Of a stretch of DNA of 64,000 bases, positions 12,495-22,680 are shown one piece after another. Position 1 is the first letter of the stretch. Each line of letters opens with the position of its first letter. Under the pieces are notes generated by a model, which was not told the origin of the DNA, searched no databases, and saw nothing but the letters and a program-made list of their open reading frames with translations. Both the position numbers and the translations under genes were made by a program. Source of the stretch: Actinernus sp. WN-2022 (Eukaryota > Cnidaria > Anthozoa > Actiniaria > Actinernidae); NCBI GenBank assembly GCA_030867875.1, contig JAOWCC010001634.1:135738365-135802364 (forward strand), in the 5' to 3' direction.

Positions 12495-12752
12495 GGTAAA
12501 GTAAAAGTAACCGTTATTTAACGTCGGTAACTCGTGACAGTCTGGTGAGACTGATAAACTTGAGGCCGACAGGAGACCTACGATTTTACGTCCTTATCCG
12601 AAAAGACGTGAAGGTCTATCCATTTGCAGTTGTTTCACAAAGGCAGCACCCTTCTACTCAGTTAATTATATTTAAGACCCTGAGTGTTGGTCCGTCCAGG
12701 GTTTGAATCCGCGACCTTCCGCACGACAGACTGGAGCTAACCGGGAGGCGGA
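12495..12752 (-). mobile_element. tRNA-derived SINE
   Basis: Read on the - strand, a tRNA-like head near 12690-12750 has a degenerate A box (GGTTAGCTCC) and a B box-like GGATTCAAACCC. It is followed by a body with GATAAGGACGT and CGTAGGTCTCCTGTC and ends near ACGTTAAATAACGG. This order resembles SINEs I recall from anthozoan genomes. The promoter boxes are diverged, so it is probably inactive. Confidence 0.6.
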
Positions 12753-14222
12753 GAAAGTATACTATGCTATAAACAAAACATAGCGCCCAAATCGCTACTC
12801 GGAAATTGACCAAAATTACCCGTAGAGAAAATGAGATATGGGTCATTTGTCAATGTACAACGATGATAGTGACAATGGAAATGGTACTGGTGATGATATT
12901 AATGCAAAACAATATTGATGTTGATGACAGTGCTAATAATGGCAATAAAAAACTGCAATAATGACTACCTAATTAAAAAAAAAATCACCTAACTTTAGTT
13001 TTCAAACTTTGTACAATTATTTTAATTTCCATAATTTATAATTGAAGTGAATATTAATAATTCTATTAATATGAATCTAGATATTCAGAATCAGCAGATC
13101 AGGTTGGAGTCTGGCAGGGTACAGGTACTTTTTGTTGAGCAATACTGTAAAATTATCATCAGGCTGGATATAGCCAATAGATTAGGCCTTGTATGTCTCA
13201 GGTAGTACGTATAGTTTACCTCTTTTATGAACCAACTATCTCGTGCTTTAGGGGAGCAGCCATACTAGCAATATACCATCCAGCTTTACCTTTCAATCAT
13301 GTAAATAAATTGTAATATATTAAAATAAATGCGCTCGCAGCAACCTATTTCGGATGTCTTTGATGTGCCGATACCGAAGTTCATATGAATTCCTTTGGGT
13401 TCCTCGACCTACATTTTGCCTCGTTATCATTTCATCGGAGCAGAGAACTGGTAACTACAACCGCGCTTTCGGTTCATATAATTTGTCATTGGCCATAGCG
13501 AATGAGACCTCAACTATACCCACAATAATCCCCACTTCTATTGCTTTAGGTAAGTAGAATATTGGACAAAAAGTTATTAAAACATTATATCAAAACATTA
13601 GGATGCTGTTTACTGCTTTGGGTTGTGAAAGAAAACCCTGTTTCCTCGGTGAATGCGGCTTGTATCCGAGCAGAGTTTCTGTACGTGTTTGATTCTTTTC
13701 TCACCAGAGTAACAGACGATACGTATATACAATCAAATGTTTTCCCGGTGCTGTGGGAAGGCTAGAAGGATTAAAGCCTTGTCTGACGGATCTTCCTTGC
13801 TTTAACGAACTGAAGAACAGCTGCTTGACCCATTGTGCTTACGCATTTAATGCAAATGATCAAACTGATACAATCACAAATGAACTGGGTCGTTGCACAG
13901 TCGTGACTGTCGATCTTCACACGCTGTGACGTCCTCTGTACATATATGACAACAAACAAACGGGAAAATATAATCTATTTGTTTTATATAATAATTGCCA
14001 TGCTTTTTTAATGAGAGAAACACTGAAAAAACAAACTGAATGCGCGCTGTCGACGATAGCAACCCTCCGGCTACATTTCAATGTATGCTGCAATCTCGTA
14101 TAAACATAACCTTGGAAATGGTTGTCTGTCGATGGCAGATTATTCAGGCAGTTTATTTACTGGTGCACTAATATCACACGGCTCTAGCTAGGAGTCAGAT
14201 TATTAAACTACGATTTCATATA
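12753..14222. other. Intergenic, no gene seen
   Basis: No supported feature. A 35-bp phrase at about 12795-12825 (CTCGGAAATTGACCAAAATT) recurs inverted at about 11500-11525, suggesting a decayed inverted-repeat element spanning the SINE. Confidence 0.4.
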
Positions 14223-14565
14223 CCGTAAAGATTCGATTAAGCGCCCGGGGTGCTTATTTAATTTTTGAGGGTCGAGTGGGGGCGCTTATTCGAGAGGGGG
14301 CGCTTATTTCATTTTTGAAAAAGTGCTGCAATCCGAGTCAATAAAAAAACATAACTTTTATTAAGATCCTAACAAGAACTGTAACATGTAATGTGCCCGA
14401 ATGTGATAAATAAAATGTCTAAGTTGACTTTGTACCGATAACACGCATTTCTTATATCGAGAGAGGGGCAGGGGGGCACTTATTTCAGAAAACGCAGTGG
14501 AAGGGGGGCGCTTATTCGAGAGGGGGTACTTATTTGAAGAAGGGCGCTTGATCGAATCTTTATGG
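14223..14565. mobile_element. 343-bp MITE with TA target duplication
   Basis: Terminal inverted repeats CCGTAAAGATTCGATTAAGC and GCTTGATCGAATCTTTATGG are flanked by TA on both sides. Several internal copies of GGGGGCGCTTATT occur next to the termini, possible transposase-binding repeats. The TA duplication suits the Tc1/mariner group. Confidence 0.75.
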
Positions 14566-14764
14566 TACTCTACTGCAGTACTTCACTTTTGTTAGAAACC
14601 CCTAGTAATAATTCATATTATGTTAATAAATACTGCCAGACCCTAACGGTCTGTCTCAGTTGTCTGTTTTGGTATATTACAACATTTTGTACAATTATAT
14701 ACTTCTGCCATAATCATTGCATGCAACTATGATGTTTTTTTAGAACCTACAAGTATGGTTGCCG

Positions 14765-15165
14765 GACTGTTGCAATATTCAATAAACCGGATTTATATTC
14801 AATGCTTTATATTTTAATTCAATAAACTTAAGTATGTTCAATAAGTCTCTTTTCATATTCAATAAACCATATTATATTCAGCGTTTTCCCTTTCTATTCA
14901 GTAAAGTAAATCTATATGTTCAATAAATGTTATTGCTTTAGTCAGCGACAGAATTTATATTCAATCCGGGAAATTTATGTGTAGTGGCATTTTGGATTTA
15001 AAGAAAATGCAATTAAATTTCAATCCGCCATATGCTTTTCAGTAAACGCCATTTATATTCAGAAAAACGCCATTTATATTCAGTAAACTCCATTTATTTT
15101 CAGTAAAACGCATTTATATTCAGTAAAAAGTTCAGGAGCGCATTTATATTCAGTAATTTCTGCTG
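14765..15165 (+). repeat. Imperfect repeat field of TATATTCA(A/G)TAAA units
   Basis: Many spaced copies of TTCAATAAA (left) grade into closely packed TTTATATTCAGTAAA units joined by CGCC (right, 15035-15160). The spacing shrinks from about 40 bp to about 20 bp. It contains many polyadenylation-like hexamers. It is not a coding sequence. Confidence 0.75.
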
Positions 15166-15450
15166 TCCCGTGGTCAGCGGAAGACCAAAAAGCGCCATTT
15201 GGATCACGTGACTTGCTTGTTGGTTGAATTGAGAACAAGATGGCGGGTAATCGTCAAACTCCAAGCTTGCAAAGATAGAAGATGCGGCGGAGAGAGGGAT
15301 AAGGAGAGGAGTAGCTGCGAGGGCCACAAGTTTATTAGTGCATGTTATGCACTATTTAGTGCTCACCCTCGTAAAATAAAGTCTTTATTTTTATTATGAT
15401 GATGATAGATTCCTCTAGAAGCTTATCTGTAATGGTCAGGAGCCCATTAA

Positions 15451-16001
15451 AGTGCCTATCATCCTTTTGCAATTTTGATAGCTTATGAACCTCCGAAATG
15501 TTTTTGAGTACTTCTGTGAAGAAAATGTTGGTTTAAAGTGAATACTTTATGTTCTACGCTCCATTGAAATCGTGTAAATGTGACCTTTCCTGACCCATGA
15601 CCGCGTAAGTAAAAGTCTGGGTCGAAACCTAGGTAGACCTCATCTTGACGTCATATAATTAATTCGGCTTTGCAATCATTTGAAGAAATACTTAACATGT
15701 TGACTAAAATGACTTTTTTCTTTACTAACAACTCAAAAACTGTGTATATTTTCTATGCATCGATGTTGTTCTGATAAAAAGGCGCCATGGAGAATAATGC
15801 ATTAATGAGATGACGTCTACCCAGGTTTGGACCCAGGCTTTTACTTACGCGGTCATGGGTCAGGAAAGGTCACATTTACACGATTTCAAACAAGCGTAGA
15901 ACATAAAGTATTCACTTTAAACCAAAACTTTCTTCACAGAAGTATTCAAAACTTTTCGGAGGTTCATAAGCTATAAAAATTGCAAAAGGGTGATAGGCAC
16001 T
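15451..16001. mobile_element. 551-bp foldback element flanked by TTAA
   Basis: Arms of about 200 bp, starting AGTGCCTATCATCCTTTTGC, pair along their length. TTAA lies at 15447-15450 and 16002-16005. TTAA duplication is typical of piggyBac, Kolobok and some Sola elements. A lone end of the same family (ATAGGCACTTTAA) is visible near 28100. Confidence 0.8.
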
Positions 16002-16370
16002 TTAACCCGAGCGTCCATCTCCCATACTACGTCTGTGATGCAGCGTTTTTACAGACCGGGTTATTTGTAGAATGTGTTTCTCGCGAGTTTGGTTCCGCTA
16101 GCCAATCACAAGCGTTTGCGTAATTTTAATTCAAATGATTAATGATGTTGCAGCCATGTTGGTTGACCAAACAAGAGAAGCTAACGAGGCATCTTTTGTT
16201 GGCAGCATTCCGCGATGGAAGCGAACAACGAGATGTAATGGTTCACGTAATTTCGCTATTAGTGTGACTAGTCCTAGCTAAAATATATTCACGGTAGCCT
16301 TCAGCTTGAATGATTTTCCATGAATTGAAACCTTTTCCATCCTCCACTTCGCTATTCTTTTGCCTTTGTA

Positions 16371-17222
16371 GCTTTAGCAGTCCCTGGGCTTGGGCCTAGC
16401 CCTTCGACAAGGAATATTGCTGGGGTAGACGTAGGTCATGCTCGTGACCTGCTGCGTGCAAACGTACATTTAGTAGCAATGGGCAACGCTGTGTCTGGTT
16501 CTGCATGTATGTCGCAGGGTCCAAAGCGCCGGAGACTTGGCCACCAGTACCCCGCTGCGTATAAACCCAAGGCGAAATAGCCCGAGCAAAGGACTTTAGA
16601 AATAGCATGTGTCAGCTATGCGGACCCATCCGAATTCGTAGACGAGGACGGAAACGTTCCTCGGATAATTCCCAATTATAATTTGGGTAAAGATGATATT
16701 TTGTTTTCCGGAACAGTGGGCATCATGACAAACGATAAGGAATTTGATATAAGGTCGAAGATAGTGGAGGTTTTGAGTTCCAGTATTCCTTCTATCAAGG
16801 CAAAGGAAAAATATATATCAGGCCAGGGAAAATTATATGTACGCTTAGAAATAATCCAGTCAGCCATAGTGTCCACGTCTACAGGGATTACTATGCATCC
16901 TGTACAAGCATCAACATCTGGCTGCTGCTCGTCATCTACAAGTAGCATGCCAGTAAGGGGATCAAGCTCAGGCATTGGATTGTTTACACGTACTGCCTGG
17001 TCAGCAACAACAGAGTGTTAGCATACATTACACTTAGCAGTGGAGGATGAGGAAGAAGAAAAAGAAATAGTTGATCTTATTAACATGTTCCCAAACAAAG
17101 AAGCAATATTTTTGAGAAAAACACGAAGGAATAATATTACACTTCAGGACACAATTGAAGAAATTCTTGGTACACAAAAGGCCACCAAACATCGTCAAGT
17201 TACACACAAAAGTTCATATTGA
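16371..17222 (+). pseudogene. Exon with two in-frame TAG stops; CUE-like segment near C-terminus
   Basis: A polypyrimidine run ending TTTGTAG (16363-16369) marks a 3' splice site, after which one frame is readable for about 284 codons. It holds a basic KRRR patch (about 16522), a segment ending in GQGKLYVRL (about 16825-16850), a serine/threonine-rich stretch, and an acidic EDEEEEKE segment leading into DLINMFPNKEA...TIEEIL (about 17070-17172), which resembles a ubiquitin-binding CUE domain. TAG stops at 16578-16580 and 17019-17021 could each derive from CAG by one C-to-T change. The GKLYVR phrase recalls uncharacterised G2E3/HECT-like repeats I associate with cnidarian genomes; this is unverified. 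A - strand frame overlaps it, but it lacks motif logic. Confidence 0.5.
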
Positions 17223-17944
17223 GATATTTGCTATTAATTGTGTCCTTTAAAACAACCTGACGACAATGCCTGGCAATTAAGCCCCCCCCCCCCCCCCCCC
17301 CCCCTCCCAAAAAAAATAATATCTGTAGTTCATTTTGACTTGAATTGTTACAAATGCCCCACCCTTGGGTTGGCTCAACTATAGAAATGCATAGCCCTGG
17401 TAACAAAGTAAGACTACATTTTTCGGGACAATTGTTTCTGTATTGTGACGTTGTTGTGACGTCATAATGGTGCCTCCTTTTTTGGTGAAATTAACCTTTA
17501 AAACACGTTTCAAAAATATTACGTCATCAGAAAGCTTTTATGAAATATATTAATTTGCCGAAAATTTGAACTTTCTACGATAAACATATTCAAAGTTATG
17601 GACGATTTACTGTTTTTATGACGTCATTATTAGTGACGTCATACTTCAAGCTTCAATTCTTCAAGAGAATACTATGACTTGTAAGTGTTAGCCAAATGCA
17701 TTTCATTGATAAAATTCCAAAAACATTGAACTGGCTATTTTCTGAGGGTACACAAATATATTTATGACGTCTAATGACGTATAGAAAAAATGGGGCTTCA
17801 ATTCTAACGAATAATAAAAAATAGCAAAAACCGTATACGACAATTCTGTCGGTGGTACGTTGGATCTTGCGGAGAGATCTGATCAGCCAAAAGTACTAAT
17901 AAGTAAACAAGTCCAAGGACTACAGAAAAGCTGATCGAACAACG
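17223..17944. other. Intergenic; poly-C tract and several TGACGTCA sites
   Basis: A poly-C run lies at 17282-17304. TGACGTCA-type (CRE-like) palindromes occur near 17459, 17620 and 17635. Similar sites occur beyond the other end of the PLE (about 22992-23011). I see no gene. Confidence 0.45.
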
Positions 17945-17967
17945 TATATATTGAGAATTCTACGATA

Positions 17968-17996
17968 TTTCGGCTGGCCAAACCAGCCTTCTTCAG
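17968..17996 (-). ncRNA. Hammerhead-like core motif at PLE 3' end
   Basis: The - strand reads CTGAAGA, one A, a perfect 6-bp stem GGCTGG/CCAGCC with a 5-base loop, then GAAATAT. This is the catalytic-core layout of a hammerhead ribozyme, reported in Penelope-like element terminal repeats. A possible short helix III (UAU/AUA) follows downstream. Helix I pairing is poor and there is an extra A before stem II. Confidence 0.45.
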
Positions 17997-18154
17997 GTAG
18001 ATCTTACAAATGAATATTTCACAATGGCAAGTATAAATATCAAGGTGATTACACAATCTAAGAGGAAAAAGGAAATGACGTAAGTAAAAATATGGATTTG
18101 AGATAACATAAAAACACGGATCTACAAGATAACATATTAACTCAAGCATGTTAA

Positions 18155-18782
18155 GGCCTGGTTCAGGGTCAAATTTCGGGTAAAAACTGTTTTTCTTATT
18201 CCAGCACAGCCTAGTATGGTAAGTACGCCAAGTTTCTCACGATAATAGGTATCGCCATTCTGAACTACCTTAAGTGGTTTGTGTGTAGTAAACCGTGTCA
18301 CGTGGTCTATCACGTGACTTAGAACACGAAATCAGTAAATCAAAAACGCGGCTCCGAGTTTAAAACAGCTAGGATGATGAGTGGATATGTTTAGTTAAGG
18401 TTGAAGCCTTTTACCTAAATCAGCTTAGAAAAGATGACTACAATGTTTCGTTAACGAGTAATTAAGGAAAACATATGCAAAATAGGTCACATGACTTTTT
18501 GTACCCTTAATATCTCCTTATCTTTACATTATAGTCATGTTTTCTAAGCGTGATCTGAAACACTGCACTTTATATTCAAATGCTATCGTCGCAGCCGCAT
18601 TTCACTTAAACGATTTTATATAATTATGACGTCATCGATCACATGATGCGACAACCATCCACTTAACAAATTTAAGGAAGTTGATATTAGTATTATGGTG
18701 TAATTATATTTTGTTTAAACTGTTATTTCTTTGAGAAAACATTTTTTAACGTACACCTATTTTCCGTTAAATGAACCAGGCC
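18155..18782. mobile_element. 628-bp TTAA-flanked DNA element inside the PLE
   Basis: Terminal inverted repeats GGCCTGGTTCA and TGAACCAGGCC are flanked by TTAA at 18151-18154 and 18783-18786. The right-hand TTAA provides the stop codon of the PLE GIY-YIG frame. The host sequence on the two sides is itself palindromic around TTAA (CTCAAGCATG and CATGCTTGAG). No coding capacity; contains a TGACGTCA site near 18629. Confidence 0.8.
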
Positions 18783-19325
18783 TTAACATGCTTGAGAAGT
18801 TTCATCACGTTTGTTCATGCCGAGAGGTTCGAGAGTTTTAGCTATGTCGATAAGATATGACTCTCTGGCTTTACGAATAGAGTCTCGCGAAGAATAAATT
18901 ATTTCTAAGGGGATAAGTTGCATGTCAGTATTAGAATGGTTAGAGCAGGAAAGGAAATGTTCAGAAACTGTGGTAGGTTTAGATTTAATATTAAATTTGT
19001 CAACTGCTCGTCTGTGTTCATTAAATCGGTCTTTGAGCCGTCGTTTAGTTTCACCGATGTATTGTAAACGGCAGCGATTGCATTGTACCATGTAGATAAC
19101 GTTACTGGTGTTACAAGTGATGTGTGACTTAATGAAACGGGTTTCCCCGGTGGAAGAAAAAGTGTAGCTAACGAGGCCATGATTAATGTAAGGACAAGTG
19201 GCACAGTTTTTTCCGCAGCGGAAAGAGCCAGATGGAAGAGCAGGTTTGTTAGTCACATTACGTAGTTGTGATTTGACAAGTAGGTCACGAAGGTTAGGAC
19301 AACGGCGGTGAGCGACGAGAGGCAA
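18783..19325 (-). CDS. PLE C-terminal GIY-YIG endonuclease region
   Basis: An open frame of 180 codons starts with a basic region and continues with a CxxxCxxC cluster (CGKNCATCPYI), then a GIY-YIG-like core: NVIYMVQCNRCRLQYIGET followed by the KxRLKDRFNEHR helix. In Penelope-like elements this nuclease nicks target DNA to prime reverse transcription. The ATG used is internal to the original polyprotein; the reverse-transcriptase part lies upstream in other frames because of frameshifts. The stop TAA falls in the TTAA of the inserted element. Not expected to be functional alone. Confidence 0.8.
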   Translation of the reverse strand: MPLVAHRRCPNLRDLLVKSQLRNVTNKPALPSGSFRCGKNCATCPYINHGLVSYTFSSTGETRFIKSHITCNTSNVIYMVQCNRCRLQYIGETKRRLKDRFNEHRRAVDKFNIKSKPTTVSEHFLSCSNHSNTDMQLIPLEIIYSSRDSIRKARESYLIDIAKTLEPLGMNKRDETSQAC

Positions 19326-19384
19326 GTTAACAAAAACGTCTTTACAACGATTAGAAGAAAACAGTATGTGAGAATGTTTACGAA

Positions 19385-20525
19385 TCAGTGATGAAATGTT
19401 AGGTAGAAATATAGTGCTGGATTATATGTGATGACGAAAGGAATTCGGTTAGAATCTTGTGCATGTTTAGCCTGTAAAGCATCGTTACGAGAAATATTAG
19501 CAGCACGTTGTATTTGTAGATCGAGGAAAGAACGCTTATAACCTCGCTTTAAGAGGTGAGACTTTAATTCATTAGTGCGAAGTTTGAAGGTTTCGTCAGT
19601 GGAACAAATGCGACGAATGCGGAGTGCTAAACTATTTAGTAAAAGGGATAGCTTTTTTAGTATGTAAAGGATGACATGAAGAGTAGAGAAGGTGTTGGTG
19701 TTTATCAGTAGGTTTGGTGTAGAGATCAGTCTCGATGTTACCGTCTTTAAAGATGACTGTGACATCGAGAAAAGAGATGTCGGTGAAACTGTAAGACGAA
19801 GTGAATTTAATGGTAGGATGAAGAGCGTTAAGATAATCGATGAATACTTTTAAACGATCTTGGCCCTCCGTCGAAATCATAAAAATATCATCGATATATA
19901 TCTCAACCAAGTGTGTGGTTTGTAAGGGGCTTTGGAAAGAGCGTTAGTTTCAAAATTACCAAGGAATAAATTAGCAAAAGAGGGGGCCATACGGGTCCCC
20001 ATAACTGTACCGTGGATCTGGAGATAGTGATTATTATTAAATAAGAAGTTGTTCATAGTAAGGATCATGCGTATTAAATCACAGAGCGTTTCAGTAGGAA
20101 TGTGTTTGTTGTTACGAGTTTGAAGGAAGTGACGGCATGCATCAATACCTTCGTTGTGAGGTATGTTAGTCTACAACGAGGAAACGTCAAGAGTGACAAG
20201 CATAGCGTTAGCTGGAGGTTTAGCAAGTATGCGAAGTTTGTTAAGAAGAAAGAGAAGATACTAAAAAAATAAAGGTTTAAGTTGATGATCAACAAATTCA
20301 GAGATGCGTTCTGCATGTGGGATGGCTATTTGATGAAACTATGGGACGGCCAGGATTACCAGGTTTGTGTATTTTGGGCAGTATGTAAAATCGTCCAGGT
20401 TTGACGTTGGTGTGTATGAGGTATTGTTTGGTTTTGTCATTGATAGTCCCGTTCTTAAGCATGCGTTGAACATAAAATATGATGCGTTTTTGTATGTCGT
20501 TAGTACGGTGGCCTGGAAGGGACAT
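19385..20525 (-). pseudogene. PLE reverse transcriptase, C-terminal two thirds, frameshifted
   Basis: Overlapping - strand frames (20298-20525, 20074-20316, 19877-20068, 19632-19910, 19385-19765) together cover the palm and thumb. Signatures are the PKIHKPG motif, GTxMGTRMAPSxANLF and the metal-binding YIDD box. At least three frame changes occur. The remaining N-terminal part continues beyond the foldback insert at 20504-22261. Confidence 0.8.
20498..20503 (+). repeat. Target-site duplication CGTTAG, left copy
   Basis: Direct repeat of 22262-22267, flanking the 1758-bp foldback element. One copy joins the PLE frame correctly across the excised insert. Confidence 0.85.
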
Positions 20526-20817
20526 CGTCCTCTTTTTTCAATCCTCGACTTCTTTTTTGGCCGCGACTTCTTTTTTCAATCCGCGACTTCTTTTTTCGAT
20601 CCGCGACTTCTTTTTTTGCCCGCGACTTCTTTTTTCAATCCGCGACTTCTTTTTTCGATCCGCGACTTCTTTTTTTGCCCGCGACTTCTTTTTTCGATCC
20701 GCGACTTCTTTTTTTGCCCACGACTTCTTTTTTCAATCCGCGACTTCTTTTTTCGATCCGCGACTTCTTTTTTTGCCCGCGACTTCTTTTTTCGATCCGC
20801 GACTTCTTTTTTTGCAG
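20521..20817 (+). repeat. 20-bp minisatellite in left foldback arm
   Basis: About 15 units of GCGACTTCTTTTTT followed by CAATCC, CGATCC or GCCC. The same repeat, inverted and shorter, is in the right arm. Frames across it give lysine/arginine or phenylalanine-rich translations that are not genes. Confidence 0.9.
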
Positions 20818-22069
20818 GCGCCGTTTTTCTTATCCTGGACATTCTCTCCAATTAAACACGTGCTAATCCAGTTGACTGATCATGGCCGAGCGAAGTGGTA
20901 GCCCTTATTAATTAAACAGTGTCTACTCAAGGCCGTTTTATACAGAAATTATCCAAAGACGTATAGTTTACGGTACATCAAATGTTCTCATAAATATTCA
21001 TAGTTTATATGTTTATTAGCTAGTGCATGCTCGAGGTTTGACACGTGTTGTGCTGAATGTTTCCCCGACCCTAGCAGCTCTTACTTGTCCACGGTTCCAG
21101 CATGGAAGCTAAATATAAACTGGAATCAAAAGTCTAAATTCTGAACCATACGTATACGATCATATAAAGCTGTTTCTTTAACATGTTGTGTCCGTACCCT
21201 AAGTCCTTCCCACACAGGTCTGCATGATATTGTGCGTTACAAACTTGTGACAAGTGAAATGTTTTTCGCTTCATAAATGTTCAGAAGTTCGAAATCGAAT
21301 CAAGTGGATGAGATGTTTTTGAAGTTTTGGCAGCCAAGATGGCCACCCCAGTTGTCTCGGCCATATAAGTGCTTGGCTATCAGGTTACAATAAGTAACTT
21401 TATATTTATTCTCAAAATCCGAACAACATTTTCCATATTCGGGAATCACAGTAAAAGCGTGCCTACATCGATATATCATTAACAGGTGACCGATTTCCTG
21501 CGGAGCAGAGGGATATTTGAAATGACCATCCAAATATTTGAAGCTGAAATGTTAAATAAAGCGAACATCTCACCCACTTCATTCGATTTCGAACTTCTGA
21601 ACATTTATGAAGCGAAAAACATTTCACTTGTCACAAGTTTGTAACGCACAATATCATGCAGACCTGTGTGGGAAGGACTTAGGGTACGGACACAACATGT
21701 TAAAGAAACAGCTTTATATGATCGTATACGTATGGTTCAGACTTTAGACTTTTGATTCCAGTTTATATTTAGCTTCCATGCTGGAACCGTGGACAAGTAA
21801 GAGCTGCTAGGGTCGGGGAAACATTCAGCACAACACGTGTCAAACCTCGAGCATGCACTAGCTAATAACCATATAAACTATGAATATTTATGAGAACATT
21901 TGATGTACCGTAAACTATACGTCTTTGGATAATTTCTGTATAAAACGGCCTTGAGTAGACACTGTTTAATTAATAAGGGCTACCACTTCGCTCGGCCATG
22001 ATCAGTCAACTGGATTAGCACGTGTTTAATTGGAGAGAATGTGTCGGATAAGAAAAACGGCGCCTGCAA

Positions 22070-22235
22070 AAAAAGAAGTCGCGGATTGAAAAAAGAAGTC
22101 GCGGGCAAAAAAAGAAGTCGCGGATTGAAAAAAAAAGTCGCGGATTGAAAAAAAAAGTCGCGGATTGAAAAAAGAAGTCGCGGATTGGAAAAAGAAGTCG
22201 CGGGCAAAAAAAGAAGTCGCGGATTGAAAAAAGAG
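22070..22235 (-). repeat. 20-bp minisatellite in right foldback arm
   Basis: Inverted counterpart of the array at 20521-20817, with roughly half as many units. The difference shows array length changed after, or independently of, arm duplication. Confidence 0.9.
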
Positions 22236-22261
22236 GACGATGTCCCTTCCAGGCCACCGTA

Positions 22262-22680
22262 CGTTAGTGATGTCTGCGTCGAGTTGTTTATAAATGATTA
22301 TGGTTATTGAGTTGTCGATTACATTCGTCTATGTACCATGTCCTGTCCATTACCACCGTACCAGACCCCTTGTCTGCGGGTTTGATGACGATGTCTTGTC
22401 GTTGGTTAAGTCGGTGAATGCTTTTACGTTCACTATTAGATAAATTATCAGAGATGCGATTAGGTTTATTAGTGGTAATTTCAGTTTTAATAGCATCTAA
22501 AAAAGCATTTAAAGCAGTGTCTCTATCAGCGGGAGGCGTCCAAGTGCTCTTAAGGTGAAAGGGATTAACAGGTTGGTTTGCCAATTAGAAGTGTTATAAT
22601 CGTGAAAATATTCTGTTAAACGCATACGTCGAGAAAAGTCATGTATGTCAGCTGTTATACTAAAAAAAATATCTAAATTC
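22262..22680 (-). pseudogene. PLE N-terminal region upstream of the foldback insert
   Basis: The frame 22288-22584 reads an N-terminal PLE segment with the conserved IVIKPADKGSG motif. Just downstream, a one-base shift gives a frame that continues across the foldback insertion into the reverse transcriptase at 20497. Residues upstream to about 22660 resemble the usual PLE start region. Confidence 0.75.

Larger units (their letters stand above)
20504..22261. mobile_element. 1758-bp foldback transposon with 6-bp target duplication
   Basis: Arms of about 810 bp (20504-21314) and 700 bp (21562-22261) are inverted copies differing mainly in minisatellite length, around a unique centre of about 245 bp. 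The ends are TACGGTGGCC and GGCCACCGTA, flanked by CGTTAG on each side. A 20-bp minisatellite (GCGACTTCTTTTTTCAATCC and variants) fills 20521-20817 and, inverted, about 22070-22235. There is no protein signature; the lysine-rich frames over the minisatellite are artefacts. A 6-bp duplication with TAY termini is, from memory, the signature of the IS3EU superfamily. Excision restores the PLE reading frame locally, confirming the borders. Confidence 0.9.
17945..22680 (-). mobile_element. Nearly full-length Penelope-like retroelement, interrupted by two DNA elements
   Basis: Reading on the - strand from about 22680: an N-terminal region (DIHDFSRRMRL-type phrase, then IVIKPADKGSG at about 22350), reverse transcriptase pieces (ILPKIHKPG near 20380, GTVMGTRMAPSFANLF near 20000, the catalytic YIDD near 19895), a connector, and a C-terminal GIY-YIG endonuclease (18783-19325). 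A terminal-repeat-like segment with a hammerhead-like hairpin follows at 17968-17996. This order of reverse transcriptase then GIY-YIG is that of canonical Penelope elements. One-base frameshifts near 19890, 20060 and 22290 indicate a decayed copy. DNA elements are inserted at 18155-18782 and 20504-22261; without them the element is about 2.3 kb. Confidence 0.85.

Noticed and set aside
16676..16975. 99-codon - strand frame over the CUE-like exon
   Set aside because: The + strand frame has a splice acceptor, longer continuity and domain-like motifs; the - frame has none.
20521..20817. CRISPR-like array
   Set aside because: Units are contiguous, without unique spacers, in animal DNA; it is a minisatellite.
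20576..20851. Lysine/arginine-rich - strand frame and phenylalanine-rich + strand frames
   Set aside because: They translate a 20-bp minisatellite in a foldback arm.
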